Assembly: GCA_025463765.1 (NCBI GenBank)
Contig: JAODBC010000060.1
Span: 1-44,806 of the forward strand
Direction of reading: 5' to 3'
Length of the DNA stretch: 44,806 bases
DNA from: Subtercola sp.
Lineage (GTDB): Bacteria; Actinomycetota; Actinomycetes; Actinomycetales; Microbacteriaceae
Positions 15,298 to 25,786 of this stretch are shown here, one piece after another. The stretch's first letter is position 1; each line of letters begins with the position of its first letter. Below the pieces are notes generated by a model. That model made no database searches. It saw only the letters and a list, made by a program, of their open reading frames with translations, and was not told where the DNA came from. Made by a program: the position numbers and the translations under genes.

Positions 15298-15924
15298 TCA
15301 TGCGCCCGGCCCCAATTCGGCACGCCGGGCGCGGCGCCGCTCGCGCCACGACATCGCTCGCAGCTCTGCCTCCCGGCGTTCACGGGCCTGGTGCGCTGCG
15401 CTCATGCGGGCGGAGCGGCGCTCGCGCCAGCGCGCCAGCTCATCGTCGATGTCGCGCGTCGGCGTGATGACCGGAGGGCCGCCTTTCAGCTGCCGCCGCG
15501 CCTCGACGATGCGGGCGTTGAAGTCGGTGAGCAGCTGCCGAGCAGCGTGCTCCGACGGCGCGGCGTCGAGCCGATCATCCAGTGTCTGGTTCTCGGTGCG
15601 CAGCGTGAGAGCCGGCGGCCCGAGACCGGTGATGTTCTCGCGCTCGATCTTCTTACGAATCCACCAGTCCGGGTCGTAGGTCTGCTCGAGCCCGGTGAGC
15701 GGCTTGCCTGCGCCGGGTAGGTTGTCGAAGGCGCCGGCACGCATCGCCTGCTGAATCTGGATCTCGACGTATTGCGCGCGCGCCTCCATGCGCGTCTGGC
15801 CGGCGATGTCTGCTTCGTTCTCGTCGGCGCCGTTCTCGTCGACCCCGGCGCCGGGCGTGCTGCCGTCGACCTGGTAGCGGGCGACATTCAACCGCGTATC
15901 GCTGCGCTCGTTCTTGCGGGCCAT
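15298..15924 (-). CDS. DUF1992 protein (DnaJ homologue subfamily C member 28-like domain)
   Basis: 208 residues. The DUF1992 core lies at about 47-115: YVEIQIQQAMRAGAFDNLPGAGKPLTGL, then YDPDWWIRKKIERENI. The GAFDNLPGAGKPL motif is diagnostic. This domain occurs in bacterial proteins and in the C-terminal part of eukaryotic DNAJC28, without a J domain here; its biochemical role is unknown. A second half with LTDFNARIVEARRQLKGGPPVITPTRDIDDELARWR is helical, and the tail is very Arg-rich. TAGGGT six bases before the ATG suggests leaderless transcription. Confidence 0.85.
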   Translation of the reverse strand: MARKNERSDTRLNVARYQVDGSTPGAGVDENGADENEADIAGQTRMEARAQYVEIQIQQAMRAGAFDNLPGAGKPLTGLEQTYDPDWWIRKKIERENITGLGPPALTLRTENQTLDDRLDAAPSEHAARQLLTDFNARIVEARRQLKGGPPVITPTRDIDDELARWRERRSARMSAAHQARERREAELRAMSWRERRRARRAELGPGA

Positions 15925-15930
15925 ACTCCA

Positions 15931-15936
15931 ACCCTA
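15931..15936 (-). promoter_or_regulatory. -10 hexamer TAGGGT before the DUF1992 gene
   Basis: On the minus strand TAGGGT-N6-ATG (ATG 15924). The spacer also contains GGAG, so a ribosome site cannot be excluded. Confidence 0.45.
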
Positions 15937-15974
15937 AATTCCGATTCGCTCGTTCGCACCCCCTTTCGGGCGGA

Positions 15975-16035
15975 CCGCCACAGTTTGGCGCATCCGCGCC
16001 TGCTCGAGCAGTAGCGGATGCGCCAAACTGTAGCG

Positions 16036-16036
<1 letters not shown>
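15975..16036. repeat. Large inverted repeat (18-bp perfect arms) with a nested palindrome
   Basis: Arms ACAGTTTGGCGCATCCGC (15980-15997) and its exact complement (16014-16031) extend by CCGC/GCGG across one mismatch. The 16-base spacer contains the palindrome TGCTCGAGCA (16001-16010). It lies between the MFS stop (minus strand) and the DUF1992 start, so it may end MFS transcription. The arms are long for a simple terminator. Confidence 0.85.
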
Positions 16037-17888
<1,852 letters not shown>

Positions 17889-17889
17889 C

Positions 17890-17895
17890 TAGGCT
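17890..17895 (+). promoter_or_regulatory. -10 hexamer TAGGCT, leaderless start of the lipid kinase gene
   Basis: TAGGCT-N6-ATG with the ATG at 17902; no ribosome site is visible. Confidence 0.55.
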
Positions 17896-17901
17896 GGGCG
17901 A

Positions 17902-18897
17902 ATGACCGACTCCCCCGCGAAAGTCGCCGCCGTCGTGTACAACCCCATCAAGGTCGACCTCGCCGTGCTGCGTGCGAATGTCGAAACCGAGGCCCGGTCT
18001 GCAGGCTGGGCAGAGACGCTCTGGTTCGAGACCACCGTCGACGACAACGGTCAGGGCATGGTGAAGCAGGCGCTCGCCGAGAACGTCGACCTCGTCATCG
18101 CTGCAGGCGGCGACGGTACCGTGCGCGCCGTCGCCGAAGGGCTGCACGGCTCCGGCACCTCGCTGGCTCTGTTGCCCAGCGGCACCGGCAACCTGCTCGC
18201 CCGCAACCTCAAGCTCACCCTGAACGACATGCCGCTCTCGGTGCGCACCGCCTTCGTCGGAGACGACCGCCCCATCGACCTCGGGCTCATCGACATCGAG
18301 CGCACAGACACCACCCGCGACCGGCACGTCTTCGTCGTGATGGCGGGAATGGGCATCGACGCGAAGATGATCGAGAACACGAACGACGATCTCAAGAAGA
18401 AGGCCGGCTGGCTCGCCTACATCGGCGCCGTCGTGGTGTCGCTGCGCGACAAGCGTGAGCTGCACCTGCGATACACGCTCGATGGGGTGAAGGGCCGCCG
18501 GCACACCGCGAACACCATCATCATCGGAAACTGCGGCTCGTTGCCCGGCAACATCCTTCTGCTGCCCGACGCCGTGGTCGACGACGGATTGCTCGACGTG
18601 CTGGTCATCCGCCCCTCGGGCTTCTTCGGCTGGGTCACGGTGTGGGCCAAGGTCGCCATCATCAACCGCGGTCGCGGTGGCGCTGCTCGCGGCGACAGCG
18701 CCGGGCAAGATCCCGCGCCCCGCAACCGCAACGACCCCGAACTGCGCTACCGCACCGGCAAACGCCTCGTGGTGCGGCTGAGCCGGCCCGAGTTGATCGA
18801 GATCGACGGCGACACCCTCGGCGAGGCGACCGCTTTCAACGCCTGGGTCGAGCCCGGCGGCCTGACAATTCGGGTGCCGGCTACTCTTCCGGCCTGA
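17902..18897 (+). CDS. Diacylglycerol kinase-catalytic-domain lipid kinase
   Basis: 331 residues. The nucleotide loop GGDGT is at 69-73 and LLPSGTGNLLARNL at 90-103, both diagnostic of DagK/YegS/sphingosine kinase enzymes that phosphorylate a lipid alcohol with ATP at the membrane. KVAAVVYNPIKVD is the N-terminal beta strand of the family. The C-terminal half has VVDDGLLDVLVI and EIDGDTLGEA, the second-domain landmarks. An insertion rich in Arg/Gly/Asn (about 255-280) interrupts that domain. The last 17 bp overlap the convergent split-barrel gene. Confidence 0.87.
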   Translation: MTDSPAKVAAVVYNPIKVDLAVLRANVETEARSAGWAETLWFETTVDDNGQGMVKQALAENVDLVIAAGGDGTVRAVAEGLHGSGTSLALLPSGTGNLLARNLKLTLNDMPLSVRTAFVGDDRPIDLGLIDIERTDTTRDRHVFVVMAGMGIDAKMIENTNDDLKKKAGWLAYIGAVVVSLRDKRELHLRYTLDGVKGRRHTANTIIIGNCGSLPGNILLLPDAVVDDGLLDVLVIRPSGFFGWVTVWAKVAIINRGRGGAARGDSAGQDPAPRNRNDPELRYRTGKRLVVRLSRPELIEIDGDTLGEATAFNAWVEPGGLTIRVPATLPA

Positions 18898-19273
18898 AGT
18901 CCGCGAGTTCGAACACAGCCTGGTCGGCCTTGCTGAACGCGAACCGCAACCGGATGATCGCGCCGAAGATGATCGGATGCTTGCGCCGCACGATCGAGGC
19001 GCCGCGCTGGTGGTCGTCGCCCGTGAGACGCCTGGCGGTCGCCACGCGCACAGGCCCGGTGGCCTTTCCCCGATTCGTGCCCGCCGACACCTTCACGGTC
19101 GGAAAGTTGCGAATGCGTTTGGCCTTGCCCGACTCGCCGTCGGTCATCACGTAGATCACGTCGCCATGGCGGGTGGGCGTCACCGGAGTCGCCACCCAGC
19201 TGCCGTCGCGCTTCTGCGTCTGCAGAATGATCGCTGACCCCGTCATCACTGCGTCTACGTCTGCTGCAGCCAT
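18881..19273 (-). CDS. PPOX-class (split-barrel) F420-type oxidoreductase
   Basis: 130 residues from ATG 19273 with GGGAGG six bases upstream; the frame is open further up but has no family sequence. ATPVTPTRHGDVIYVMTDGESGKAKRIRNFPTVKVSAGTNRGKATGP is a typical split-barrel cofactor-binding run of the PPOX-class F420-dependent subfamily (K-x-x-R-I-R-N). It converges with the lipid kinase gene and overlaps it. Function inside the family is unknown. Confidence 0.8.
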   Translation of the reverse strand: MAAADVDAVMTGSAIILQTQKRDGSWVATPVTPTRHGDVIYVMTDGESGKAKRIRNFPTVKVSAGTNRGKATGPVRVATARRLTGDDHQRGASIVRRKHPIIFGAIIRLRFAFSKADQAVFELADFRPEE

Positions 19274-19454
19274 TGCGGCCTCCCGCCCTCGGTCGAATGA
19301 AACGCCGGTCGAATGATGCTCAGCCGAATGATACGGGGAGAACCGTCGGAGCTGGCGCCGCATGTCGACGCATTGTCGCCGTGTCTGCTCTGCTCCGACG
19401 AAAGCGCCGGCCCGGGCAGCGGGGGGCAGCGGGGGCAGCGGGGGCCGTCGAGGG

Positions 19455-22400
19455 TCAGGCGGAGGCAGCGGCGTCGACGAGGGTGATGAAGGCGCTCAGC
19501 TGGGCGAGGGCGGCGATGCTAGAAGGGAGGTGCTCGGTGAGCGCCGGGGAGTAGACGAGATAGGCCGCCCACTGCGCCCGCGAGATGGCGACGTTGAGCC
19601 GATTGGCGAGCAGCAAGAACTCGAGGCCCCGCGGAACATCGTCGGCCGACGATGCCGCGAGCGAGACGATCGCGACGACGGCCTCCTGCCCCTGGAACGT
19701 GTCTACCGTGCCGACCCGCACCTCGGGTAGACCGGCGACCCGCAGCCGCTCGCGGATGAGCTGAACCTGCGCGTTGTAGGGCGCGACCACGATGACGTCG
19801 CGCTCTCCAAGGGGTCGCCCGGCGCCCGCGCCCACGCGGGTGCCTGCGTCGGCGTCGGCGCGAGTGTCTGTGTCTGTGTCTGTGTCTGGGTCTGCCCCCG
19901 CACCCGCCTCGGTGAAGCGCCGCCCGACCGTCTGCTCGACCAGTCCGACAACGGCATCGGCTTCGGCGAGTGACTGCGTCGAATCCCCCGAGTGGATGAC
20001 CGGAACGGCGTGAAGGCCAGGCTCCACCCCCTCGAGCTCACGTTCGGGAGCCACCGAATGCAGTAGTCCGTCGTAGGAGAGCTGCGACACCGGCTCGCAC
20101 AGTGCCGCATGCATTCGCCGCGTCGCCTCAAGAAAGTACCCGAACTCAGGCGGCAGCACATTGTGGCCGGCGTTGAGCCAGCCCAGCGCCGATTCGTCGA
20201 CCGGCTCAGGGTGCGTGCCCTGGCTCACCTGCGGCAGCTGCTGCGGGTCGCCGAGCAGCAGAATCCGTTTCGCCGCGACGCTCGCCGCGATCGTAGCGGC
20301 GAGCGAGAACTGCCCGGCCTCGTCGATCACCAGCAGGTCGAGGCTGTCGCGGGCCACGGCGTCGCTGTTGGCGAAGTTCCACTGCGTTCCGCCGTAGACC
20401 ATTCCTCCGGGCTGCTGAACGAACGCGGCGGTGTTCTTGTCGGTGAGCGCCGTGAATTCGGGTGCAGCCGCAGCAAAACCCGGCGTCGCCGCGGCCTTCG
20501 ATTTCTTACCCACGAGCGCCGCCGGCAGCCCCGCCTCGATCACTCCCGCGAGCATATTCTCGACCGTAGCGTGCGATTGCGCCACCACGCCGACCTTCCA
20601 GCCGTGCTCGAGCACAAGGTCACGAATGACGCGGGCGCCCGTGTAGGTCTTTCCGGTGCCGGGCGGCCCCTGCACCGCGATGTACGAGCGGTCGAGGTCG
20701 AGCAGCGAGCCGACGATGGCCCGCACTGTGTCAGGGTCGCGATGCAGCTGCCCGCCAGACGCACTCACGCGCGGCGGCACCCTTCGCAGAATGTCGAGTG
20801 CGGCATCCGGAACCATTGCCGGCAGGTGCGCCAGCACGTGCTCGCCCCACTGGGCAATGGCCGCCCGCACCTTCTCGGTTTTCGGCGGGCTGGGTGGCGT
20901 GACGGCGAGGGGCCGCTGGTCATACGCGGCCGCGCCCGTCGCCAAACGTTCCACCAGCGAGAACCGCCCGTCGGGCAGCTCGGTGAAGCTGACCCGGTCG
21001 TGGGTCGGGCGCGTACCGGGGCTGCGGCCGGCTGGAGGCTCGGGCAGCGCAGGGTAGGGCGGGTCGAACAGCACGAAGGGCGGCGCCGTGCCCGAGAACC
21101 GGCTGCCGGGGGCGGCCTGGCCCGTCACGATCAGCTCGCGCGAGGCGTTGCGGGCTGACCCGACAATCGACCAATCGCGCACGAGAACGGCGCGGTCTAT
21201 GACGAACACGTCTCGCGTGTCGGCCCACTCGTCGATGGGGCTCTTCAGGCGGTCGAAGTGCTCCCACCAGAAGCTCTTGTCTTCGCGGCGATGGTAGTCG
21301 ATGGCTGCCGCGGCCAGGGCGAGGGCCCGCTGGTCGGCAGTGCGCAGCGCGGGGTCGACGCCCGCGATGTGGGCGGCCAGCGCGACGTACACCGGGTCGG
21401 GCTCGCGCTCGAGAACGGCGACCAGTGCGGGCTGCACTGCTTGCTCGCTTAATGGCTCGGTGACGGGCTCGGCTCGCGGCCCGGTTGTGGCGGACCTTTC
21501 GTTTCGCACCACCTGCACCTCGTGCGCCACCTGCACCTCGTGCGCCATCTGCTCCTCGTGCGCGACCTGCTCGAGCAGCCAGTCGCGCAACCGCAGCGTC
21601 GAGAGGCAGTCGTACTCGTTGTAGCGGGCGATGTCGGCCAGAACGGAGGCCGCGGCATCCGTTTCGCCCTCAGCCACCAGCTCGGTGTAACGCACATACT
21701 CGGCCACCGAGTCGGCCGCGGTCGCCGTGCCCGTGCGAGAGTGAGCGCCCATGTAGAGCGGCTCGAGCTTCTTCAGCGAGTAGCTTCGGCTGCCGATGCG
21801 CAGGCCCTGACGTACGACCGGGTACAGATCGACAAGCACGTTGTTTCGCAACAGATCGTCGACCTGCTCTTCGCCCACGCCATGCCGGGCCGCGAGCAGC
21901 AGCAGGTGCGTGCGCTCGTACGAGGCGTAGTGGTAGATGTGCAGGTCGGGATGCTCGGCCCGGCGTAATCGCACGAACTCGAGAAACTCGATCAAAGCCC
22001 GGCGCTCGCCGGCGAGGTCGTGCGCCCAAAAGGCCCGGAACGACCCGTCGGACGAGGTCACGCCGAACAGGTAATCGAGCCCCCACAGCCCCGCCTCCTG
22101 GTGCAGCGGATCACCTTCGAAGTCGAAGAAGAGGTCGCCCGCGCTCGGGCGAGGCACTGCGGCGAGCGCCGCCGCATTCACGACGGCGTAGGGCAGCGGA
22201 TGCCCGGGGGTCACCGGCTCGAGCTGCATGAGGGCTTGCGCCCGCAGCCCGGCGAGCGTCGACTCCGAGACGCCGTCGACCGGCTGCACCCGCGCCCCCA
22301 GGTCGTCGATGCTTTCGACGCCGGCGGCCCGGAGTTTGGCGCGCTGGGTGAGCTTCATGCCCGCGACCAGCAGCACATCGCGATGCAGCTGCACCTGCTC

Positions 22401-23066
22401 GCTGCACGCCGCGCACCGCCCGCACACGGAGTACCGGGAGTCGCCCCACGGCGTCGGTTCGGTGTCGTCGACCCGCTCGTCGATGATCTGCTGCAGGCGT
22501 TCGCGCCTTTTGCGGTAGACCGGAAGAATGTCGCGCAGACGGTGCGAACTGGTCTCACCGTCGCCGAGCCAGAGGTGCACACGCTCGCCGATGTCGAAGC
22601 CGAGCAACGTCAGTTGGTCGCTGTAAGCGGCGAGCTGCAACAGGGCCGTGATCTTCGCTTTACGGGCGAGTTTCGTGTCGTACACCTCGTAACGGCCGTC
22701 GGCACCACGAATGATGAAGTCGGCGTAGCCGAGCATCCGCCCGTCGTAGAACGCTGCCTGAAAGACGACCTCGGTGCCGGCCGCCAGCGCCTGAAGAGTC
22801 TGCTCGGTGGCGACCTCGATCTCGTCGAACGTGGGCCGCTCGATCTCGACGACCTGTCGCGAGGCGCGCAACTCGGCCAGAACCCGCTGTTCGTGACGGT
22901 CGCCCAGCTCCCCCGCCCGCAGCAGCATCGTGTCTTCGACCTGGGGCGGAGTCTCGATACGCCCGAGCCGCGCATCCAGCTTGCGCATCAGCGCCCACTC
23001 GCACACCGACGCCGCAGTGAGGTCGCTCGCCGAGTAGACGACCGGGCCGGTCTCGCGAACGATCAT
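19455..23066 (-). CDS. TM0106-family nuclease fused to a superfamily 1 DNA/RNA helicase
   Basis: 1203 residues. A RecB/Cas4-like nuclease (about 1-240) has GYADFI (113-118), YEVYDTK (126-132) and QLAAY (144-148). Cys22 together with Cys215, Cys218 and Cys221 has the one-plus-three spacing of an iron-sulphur cluster in such nucleases. Residues 300-500 form an RNase H-like (YprB/DEDD) exonuclease domain starting at DLFFDFEGDP and ending at RYNEYDCLSTLRL. The helicase (about 780-1195) has Walker A GPPGTGKT (800-807), DEAGQF (915-920), GDPQQLPQV (939-947) and a C-terminal VDTFQGQEA motif, as in Dna2/Upf1-type enzymes. Two short repeats, HEVQVA (503-519) and a Thr-Asp run near 1055, are inserted in linkers. 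DNA repair or nucleic-acid clearing is likely; the exact substrate is unknown. Confidence 0.87.
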   Translation of the reverse strand: MIVRETGPVVYSASDLTAASVCEWALMRKLDARLGRIETPPQVEDTMLLRAGELGDRHEQRVLAELRASRQVVEIERPTFDEIEVATEQTLQALAAGTEVVFQAAFYDGRMLGYADFIIRGADGRYEVYDTKLARKAKITALLQLAAYSDQLTLLGFDIGERVHLWLGDGETSSHRLRDILPVYRKRRERLQQIIDERVDDTEPTPWGDSRYSVCGRCAACSEQVQLHRDVLLVAGMKLTQRAKLRAAGVESIDDLGARVQPVDGVSESTLAGLRAQALMQLEPVTPGHPLPYAVVNAAALAAVPRPSAGDLFFDFEGDPLHQEAGLWGLDYLFGVTSSDGSFRAFWAHDLAGERRALIEFLEFVRLRRAEHPDLHIYHYASYERTHLLLLAARHGVGEEQVDDLLRNNVLVDLYPVVRQGLRIGSRSYSLKKLEPLYMGAHSRTGTATAADSVAEYVRYTELVAEGETDAAASVLADIARYNEYDCLSTLRLRDWLLEQVAHEEQMAHEVQVAHEVQVVRNERSATTGPRAEPVTEPLSEQAVQPALVAVLEREPDPVYVALAAHIAGVDPALRTADQRALALAAAAIDYHRREDKSFWWEHFDRLKSPIDEWADTRDVFVIDRAVLVRDWSIVGSARNASRELIVTGQAAPGSRFSGTAPPFVLFDPPYPALPEPPAGRSPGTRPTHDRVSFTELPDGRFSLVERLATGAAAYDQRPLAVTPPSPPKTEKVRAAIAQWGEHVLAHLPAMVPDAALDILRRVPPRVSASGGQLHRDPDTVRAIVGSLLDLDRSYIAVQGPPGTGKTYTGARVIRDLVLEHGWKVGVVAQSHATVENMLAGVIEAGLPAALVGKKSKAAATPGFAAAAPEFTALTDKNTAAFVQQPGGMVYGGTQWNFANSDAVARDSLDLLVIDEAGQFSLAATIAASVAAKRILLLGDPQQLPQVSQGTHPEPVDESALGWLNAGHNVLPPEFGYFLEATRRMHAALCEPVSQLSYDGLLHSVAPERELEGVEPGLHAVPVIHSGDSTQSLAEADAVVGLVEQTVGRRFTEAGAGADPDTDTDTDTRADADAGTRVGAGAGRPLGERDVIVVAPYNAQVQLIRERLRVAGLPEVRVGTVDTFQGQEAVVAIVSLAASSADDVPRGLEFLLLANRLNVAISRAQWAAYLVYSPALTEHLPSSIAALAQLSAFITLVDAAASA

Positions 23067-23072
23067 GCCCCG

Positions 23073-23078
23073 ACCATA
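23073..23078 (-). promoter_or_regulatory. -10 hexamer TATGGT, leaderless start of the nuclease-helicase gene
   Basis: On the minus strand TATGGT-N6-ATG (ATG 23066). It supports choosing this start over upstream ATGs in the same frame. Confidence 0.55.
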
Positions 23079-23090
23079 CCGCCCACCCCC

Positions 23091-23115
23091 GACACGCTGC
23101 TGCGGTGAGCGTGTC
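23091..23115. promoter_or_regulatory. Inverted repeat GACACGCT/AGCGTGTC in a divergent promoter region
   Basis: Perfect 8-bp arms separated by 9 bases lie 13 bp upstream of the nuclease-helicase -10. It may be an operator; no matching regulator can be named, although the neighbouring MmyB-type gene is a candidate. Confidence 0.4.
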
Positions 23116-23222
23116 TCGAAACGACGCAAGGTCGGCCAGATCGCACTCACGCGTTCAGGAGCGGGCGCTCCACAATGAGAGGCAGTGGTACACATCGTGC
23201 AGAGCAGGCGGGGAGAGCAAGC

Positions 23223-24092
23223 ATGAACGAGTCGACGTCAGCGCTGGGCGACTATCTGAGAGCGCGACGCGACGTCGTGCAACCCGAAGACGTGGGGCTT
23301 CCGCGCGACCCGAATCGCCGCGTGCGCGGCCTGCGCCGCGAAGAAGTTGCGGCTGTCGCCGCGATCAGCAGCGACTACTACCTTCGCCTCGAGCAGGGGC
23401 GCGACCATCAGCCCTCCGACCAGGTGCTGCTGGCGATCGCGCGCGCGCTGCGGCTGGGCGGCGAGGCGACGAACTACCTGTTCCGGCTCGCGCGGCCCGA
23501 TGCCGTGCATCCGTTCGGCTCACCAGCGGCCGCGCTCGATGAAGATCTGCTGCGGCTGATCGAGCAGCTCTCGGGTACCCCGGCGATCGTCGTCGACAGC
23601 AATCACGATGTAGCCGCAGCGAACGACATGGCGCTCGCCGTCGGCGGCGGCCAGCTGAGCGAGGGTACCAATCTGGTCGCGCTCGCTTTTTCGCCGCTCG
23701 TGCGACGCTGTGCCCCGCGATGGTACGACCTGGCGCTCGGCGCGCTCGCCTCGTTCCGCTATCACAGCGACCCGCTCGACCTTCGGCGACGCGAACTCGT
23801 GAAGGTGCTCTCGCGGCGCGACGCCGATTTTCGGCGGCTCTGGAACAGACACGATGCCGCGGCGTCGTTCACCGGTCGAACCCGGCACGTCATCAACGGC
23901 ACGGGAATGGTGACCCTGCGTTTTCAGAACCTCGTGGTGCCCGGCCGACCCGGACATCAGGTGATCACGTTCGTCGGCGAGCCTGGCACGCCGGGCCCGG
24001 CCGCCCTGGCGCGATTGGCAGCCGCGCTGCATCCTCTCCACCTGAACGTGCACGAGCCGCTCTCTCAGGACGTGTCCGTGGTTTCGCGGTAA
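23223..24092 (+). CDS. MmyB-type helix-turn-helix regulator
   Basis: 289 residues from ATG 23223 with GGGGAGAG just upstream. The N-terminal XRE-like HTH (RGLRREEVAAVAAISSDYYLRLEQGR) carries the invariant R-R-E-E-V and Y-Y-x-R-L-E-Q-G sequence of this group. A C-terminal PAS-like ligand domain follows (LIEQLSGTPAIVVDSNHDVAAANDMALAV ... PLDLRRRELVKVLSRRDADFRRLWNRHD), typical of MmyB proteins, which are thought to bind fatty-acid-like ligands. It is divergent from the nuclease-helicase. Targets are often adjacent SDR genes; here none adjoins. A second member is at 34017-34943. Confidence 0.82.
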   Translation: MNESTSALGDYLRARRDVVQPEDVGLPRDPNRRVRGLRREEVAAVAAISSDYYLRLEQGRDHQPSDQVLLAIARALRLGGEATNYLFRLARPDAVHPFGSPAAALDEDLLRLIEQLSGTPAIVVDSNHDVAAANDMALAVGGGQLSEGTNLVALAFSPLVRRCAPRWYDLALGALASFRYHSDPLDLRRRELVKVLSRRDADFRRLWNRHDAAASFTGRTRHVINGTGMVTLRFQNLVVPGRPGHQVITFVGEPGTPGPAALARLAAALHPLHLNVHEPLSQDVSVVSR

Positions 24093-24095
24093 CGT
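24090..24095 (+). promoter_or_regulatory. -10 hexamer TAACGT, leaderless start of the TetR gene at 24102
   Basis: TAACGT overlaps the TAA stop of the upstream gene and is followed by six bases and the ATG, so the TetR gene probably has its own promoter despite the short gap. Confidence 0.5.
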
Positions 24096-24101
24096 TGGAG
24101 T

Positions 24102-24704
24102 ATGGCTCGCATTCGGCGCTTCAATGAAGAGACGCTTCTCGACTGCGCCCAAGAGGCGTTCTGGGTGAACGGTTACGACCAGACCTCGATCGAACAGATC
24201 TCACAGGCTTCGGGCGTCGGCAATGGCAGCATCTACGCGGCCTACGGCAGCAAGCTCGGCCTCTTTCTGGCCGTTTTCAGCCGCTACTGCGCCGGCCGCG
24301 TCGAGCTGGTCACGGCCGTCGTCGACTCCCACGTCGGCTCGTTCGAGACCGCCGTGGCGCATTATCTCGATGAGATCGTCGCCGATTGCACGTCGCACCC
24401 CGACCGCCGCGGCTGCCTCATGCTCAACAGCCTCGCCGAACTCGGCAACCGATTTCCTGAGGTGGTCGAGGTCGGTGCACGCACGGTCAGCGACATGGAA
24501 CGGGTTCTCAGCCTGCGCGTCGTCGACGGCATCGACGCCGGCGAACTCGACATCACCAATGAGCAGATCGATCCGCTCGGCGCGCACATCGTGCTGGTCT
24601 CGCAAGGGCTCATTCAGCTGAGCCGGTTCGGTGTACCGGTCGAGCGGCTGCGATCGATCGCGCAGACCTCGAGCCGCATGACAGCTCTCGTGCAGGCGGC
24701 CTGA
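24102..24704 (+). CDS. TetR family regulator
   Basis: 200 residues. The HTH reads ETLLDCAQEAFWVNGYDQTSIEQISQASGVGNGSIYAAYGSKLGLFLAVF, with recognition helix GNGSIYAAYGSK. The ligand domain has RRGCLMLNSLAELG, a signature of the AcrR/NemR-like subgroup that controls reductases and efflux genes. It lies 9 bp after an MmyB-type regulator on the same strand. No obvious target is adjacent. Confidence 0.83.
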   Translation: MARIRRFNEETLLDCAQEAFWVNGYDQTSIEQISQASGVGNGSIYAAYGSKLGLFLAVFSRYCAGRVELVTAVVDSHVGSFETAVAHYLDEIVADCTSHPDRRGCLMLNSLAELGNRFPEVVEVGARTVSDMERVLSLRVVDGIDAGELDITNEQIDPLGAHIVLVSQGLIQLSRFGVPVERLRSIAQTSSRMTALVQAA

Positions 24705-24739
24705 ACCGCGAACCGACAGGTGCGCGCGGCTCTGCCACC

Positions 24740-24753
24740 GGCATCCGGATGCC
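24740..24753. terminator. Perfect palindrome between convergent genes
   Basis: GGCATCCGGATGCC is self-complementary over 14 bases and lies between the stops of the TetR gene (24704) and the GlxA-type gene (24771), so it could serve both directions. No T-tract is present. Confidence 0.4.
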
Positions 24754-24770
24754 CGGCTAGAACTCGGCGC

Positions 24771-25751
24771 TCAGACGCCCGCCGTGCGCCTCGTCGTCTG
24801 GAAGCGGCGCTGGTATTCCGAGGGTGTGATACCGAGTTTGGCGATGAAGGCCCGCCGAAACGCTGCCGGGGTGCCGAACCCCGAATCGGCAGACGCTTGC
24901 GCGACCGAGGCTCCCGACTCGAGTTGACCGGTCGCGAGGTCGAGCCGCATCGAGTTCACGTACTCGAGCGGACTCATATCGAGTTCGTCGCGCACGATAC
25001 GGGCGAGGTGGCGCGTACTGACATTCGCGTGGGCCGCGAGATCGCGCAGCGTGCACGACCTGGTCGGGTCGGCGTTTACGTAGTCGGCGACGGCTCGCGC
25101 GACCGGGGTTCGCGGCGGGGCAGCGCGCAACGATGCCGAGAACTGCGACTGCCCGCCGGAGCGCTGCATGTAGACGAGCAGCAACTGCGCGACACTGCGA
25201 GCCACATCGGCCCCGTGGTCTTCTTCGACCAGCGCCAGAGCCAAGTCGATGCCGGCGGCTACCCCGGCCGAGGTGTAGGTGAGGCCGTCACGCACGAAGA
25301 TCGAGTCGGGCTGCACATCGATATTCGGGTAACGCTCGGCGAGCATCGGGGCGAACTTCCAGTGCGTCGTTGCTGCCTTGCCGTCGAGCAGACCGGCCTC
25401 GGCGAGCGCGTACGCGCCGCTGCAGATCGACGCCATGCGCCGGGTGCGGGTGCTCAGTAGGCGAACAGCGTCGATGATGTCGATGTTCTTGAAGACCCGC
25501 GTCGCAACTTCACTGCCCGGCACGATCACAGTGTCGAACTCACCGGCTTCGGCCGCGGCCGCATGCACCCCGATGCGCACGCCCATCGATGTGGTGACGT
25601 CGGCGCCGTCGGGTGAGAGCAGCACGAGCTCGTAACCGTCGACGAGCTGGTTCGCCTCGACGAACACCTCGCCCGGCCCGACAAAATCGAGGGTCTTCAC
25701 CTGATCGAACAGCAGCATGCCGATGCGCGCCCGTGCCCGATTCTTCAGCAT
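24771..25751 (-). CDS. GlxA-family regulator (DJ-1/PfpI domain plus AraC HTH)
   Basis: 326 residues from ATG 25751; GGAGG is about 12 bases upstream and an in-frame ATG exists at 25784. Residues 8-170 form a DJ-1/PfpI fold (ARIGMLLFDQVKTLDFVGPGEVF) with the nucleophile-elbow cysteine in ASICSGAYALAEAGLLDG. Residues about 215-320 are an AraC-type double HTH: LRDLAAHANVSTRHLARIVRDEL and VAQASADSGFGTPAAFRRAFIAKLGITPSEYQRRF. Such proteins sense a small metabolite and usually activate neighbouring genes. It diverges from the chloroperoxidase-like hydrolase, and an 18-bp palindrome lies between them. Confidence 0.85.
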   Translation of the reverse strand: MLKNRARARIGMLLFDQVKTLDFVGPGEVFVEANQLVDGYELVLLSPDGADVTTSMGVRIGVHAAAAEAGEFDTVIVPGSEVATRVFKNIDIIDAVRLLSTRTRRMASICSGAYALAEAGLLDGKAATTHWKFAPMLAERYPNIDVQPDSIFVRDGLTYTSAGVAAGIDLALALVEEDHGADVARSVAQLLLVYMQRSGGQSQFSASLRAAPPRTPVARAVADYVNADPTRSCTLRDLAAHANVSTRHLARIVRDELDMSPLEYVNSMRLDLATGQLESGASVAQASADSGFGTPAAFRRAFIAKLGITPSEYQRRFQTTRRTAGV

Positions 25752-25786
25752 TCTTGAATGATGCCTCCATAATTCTGAAAACACAA

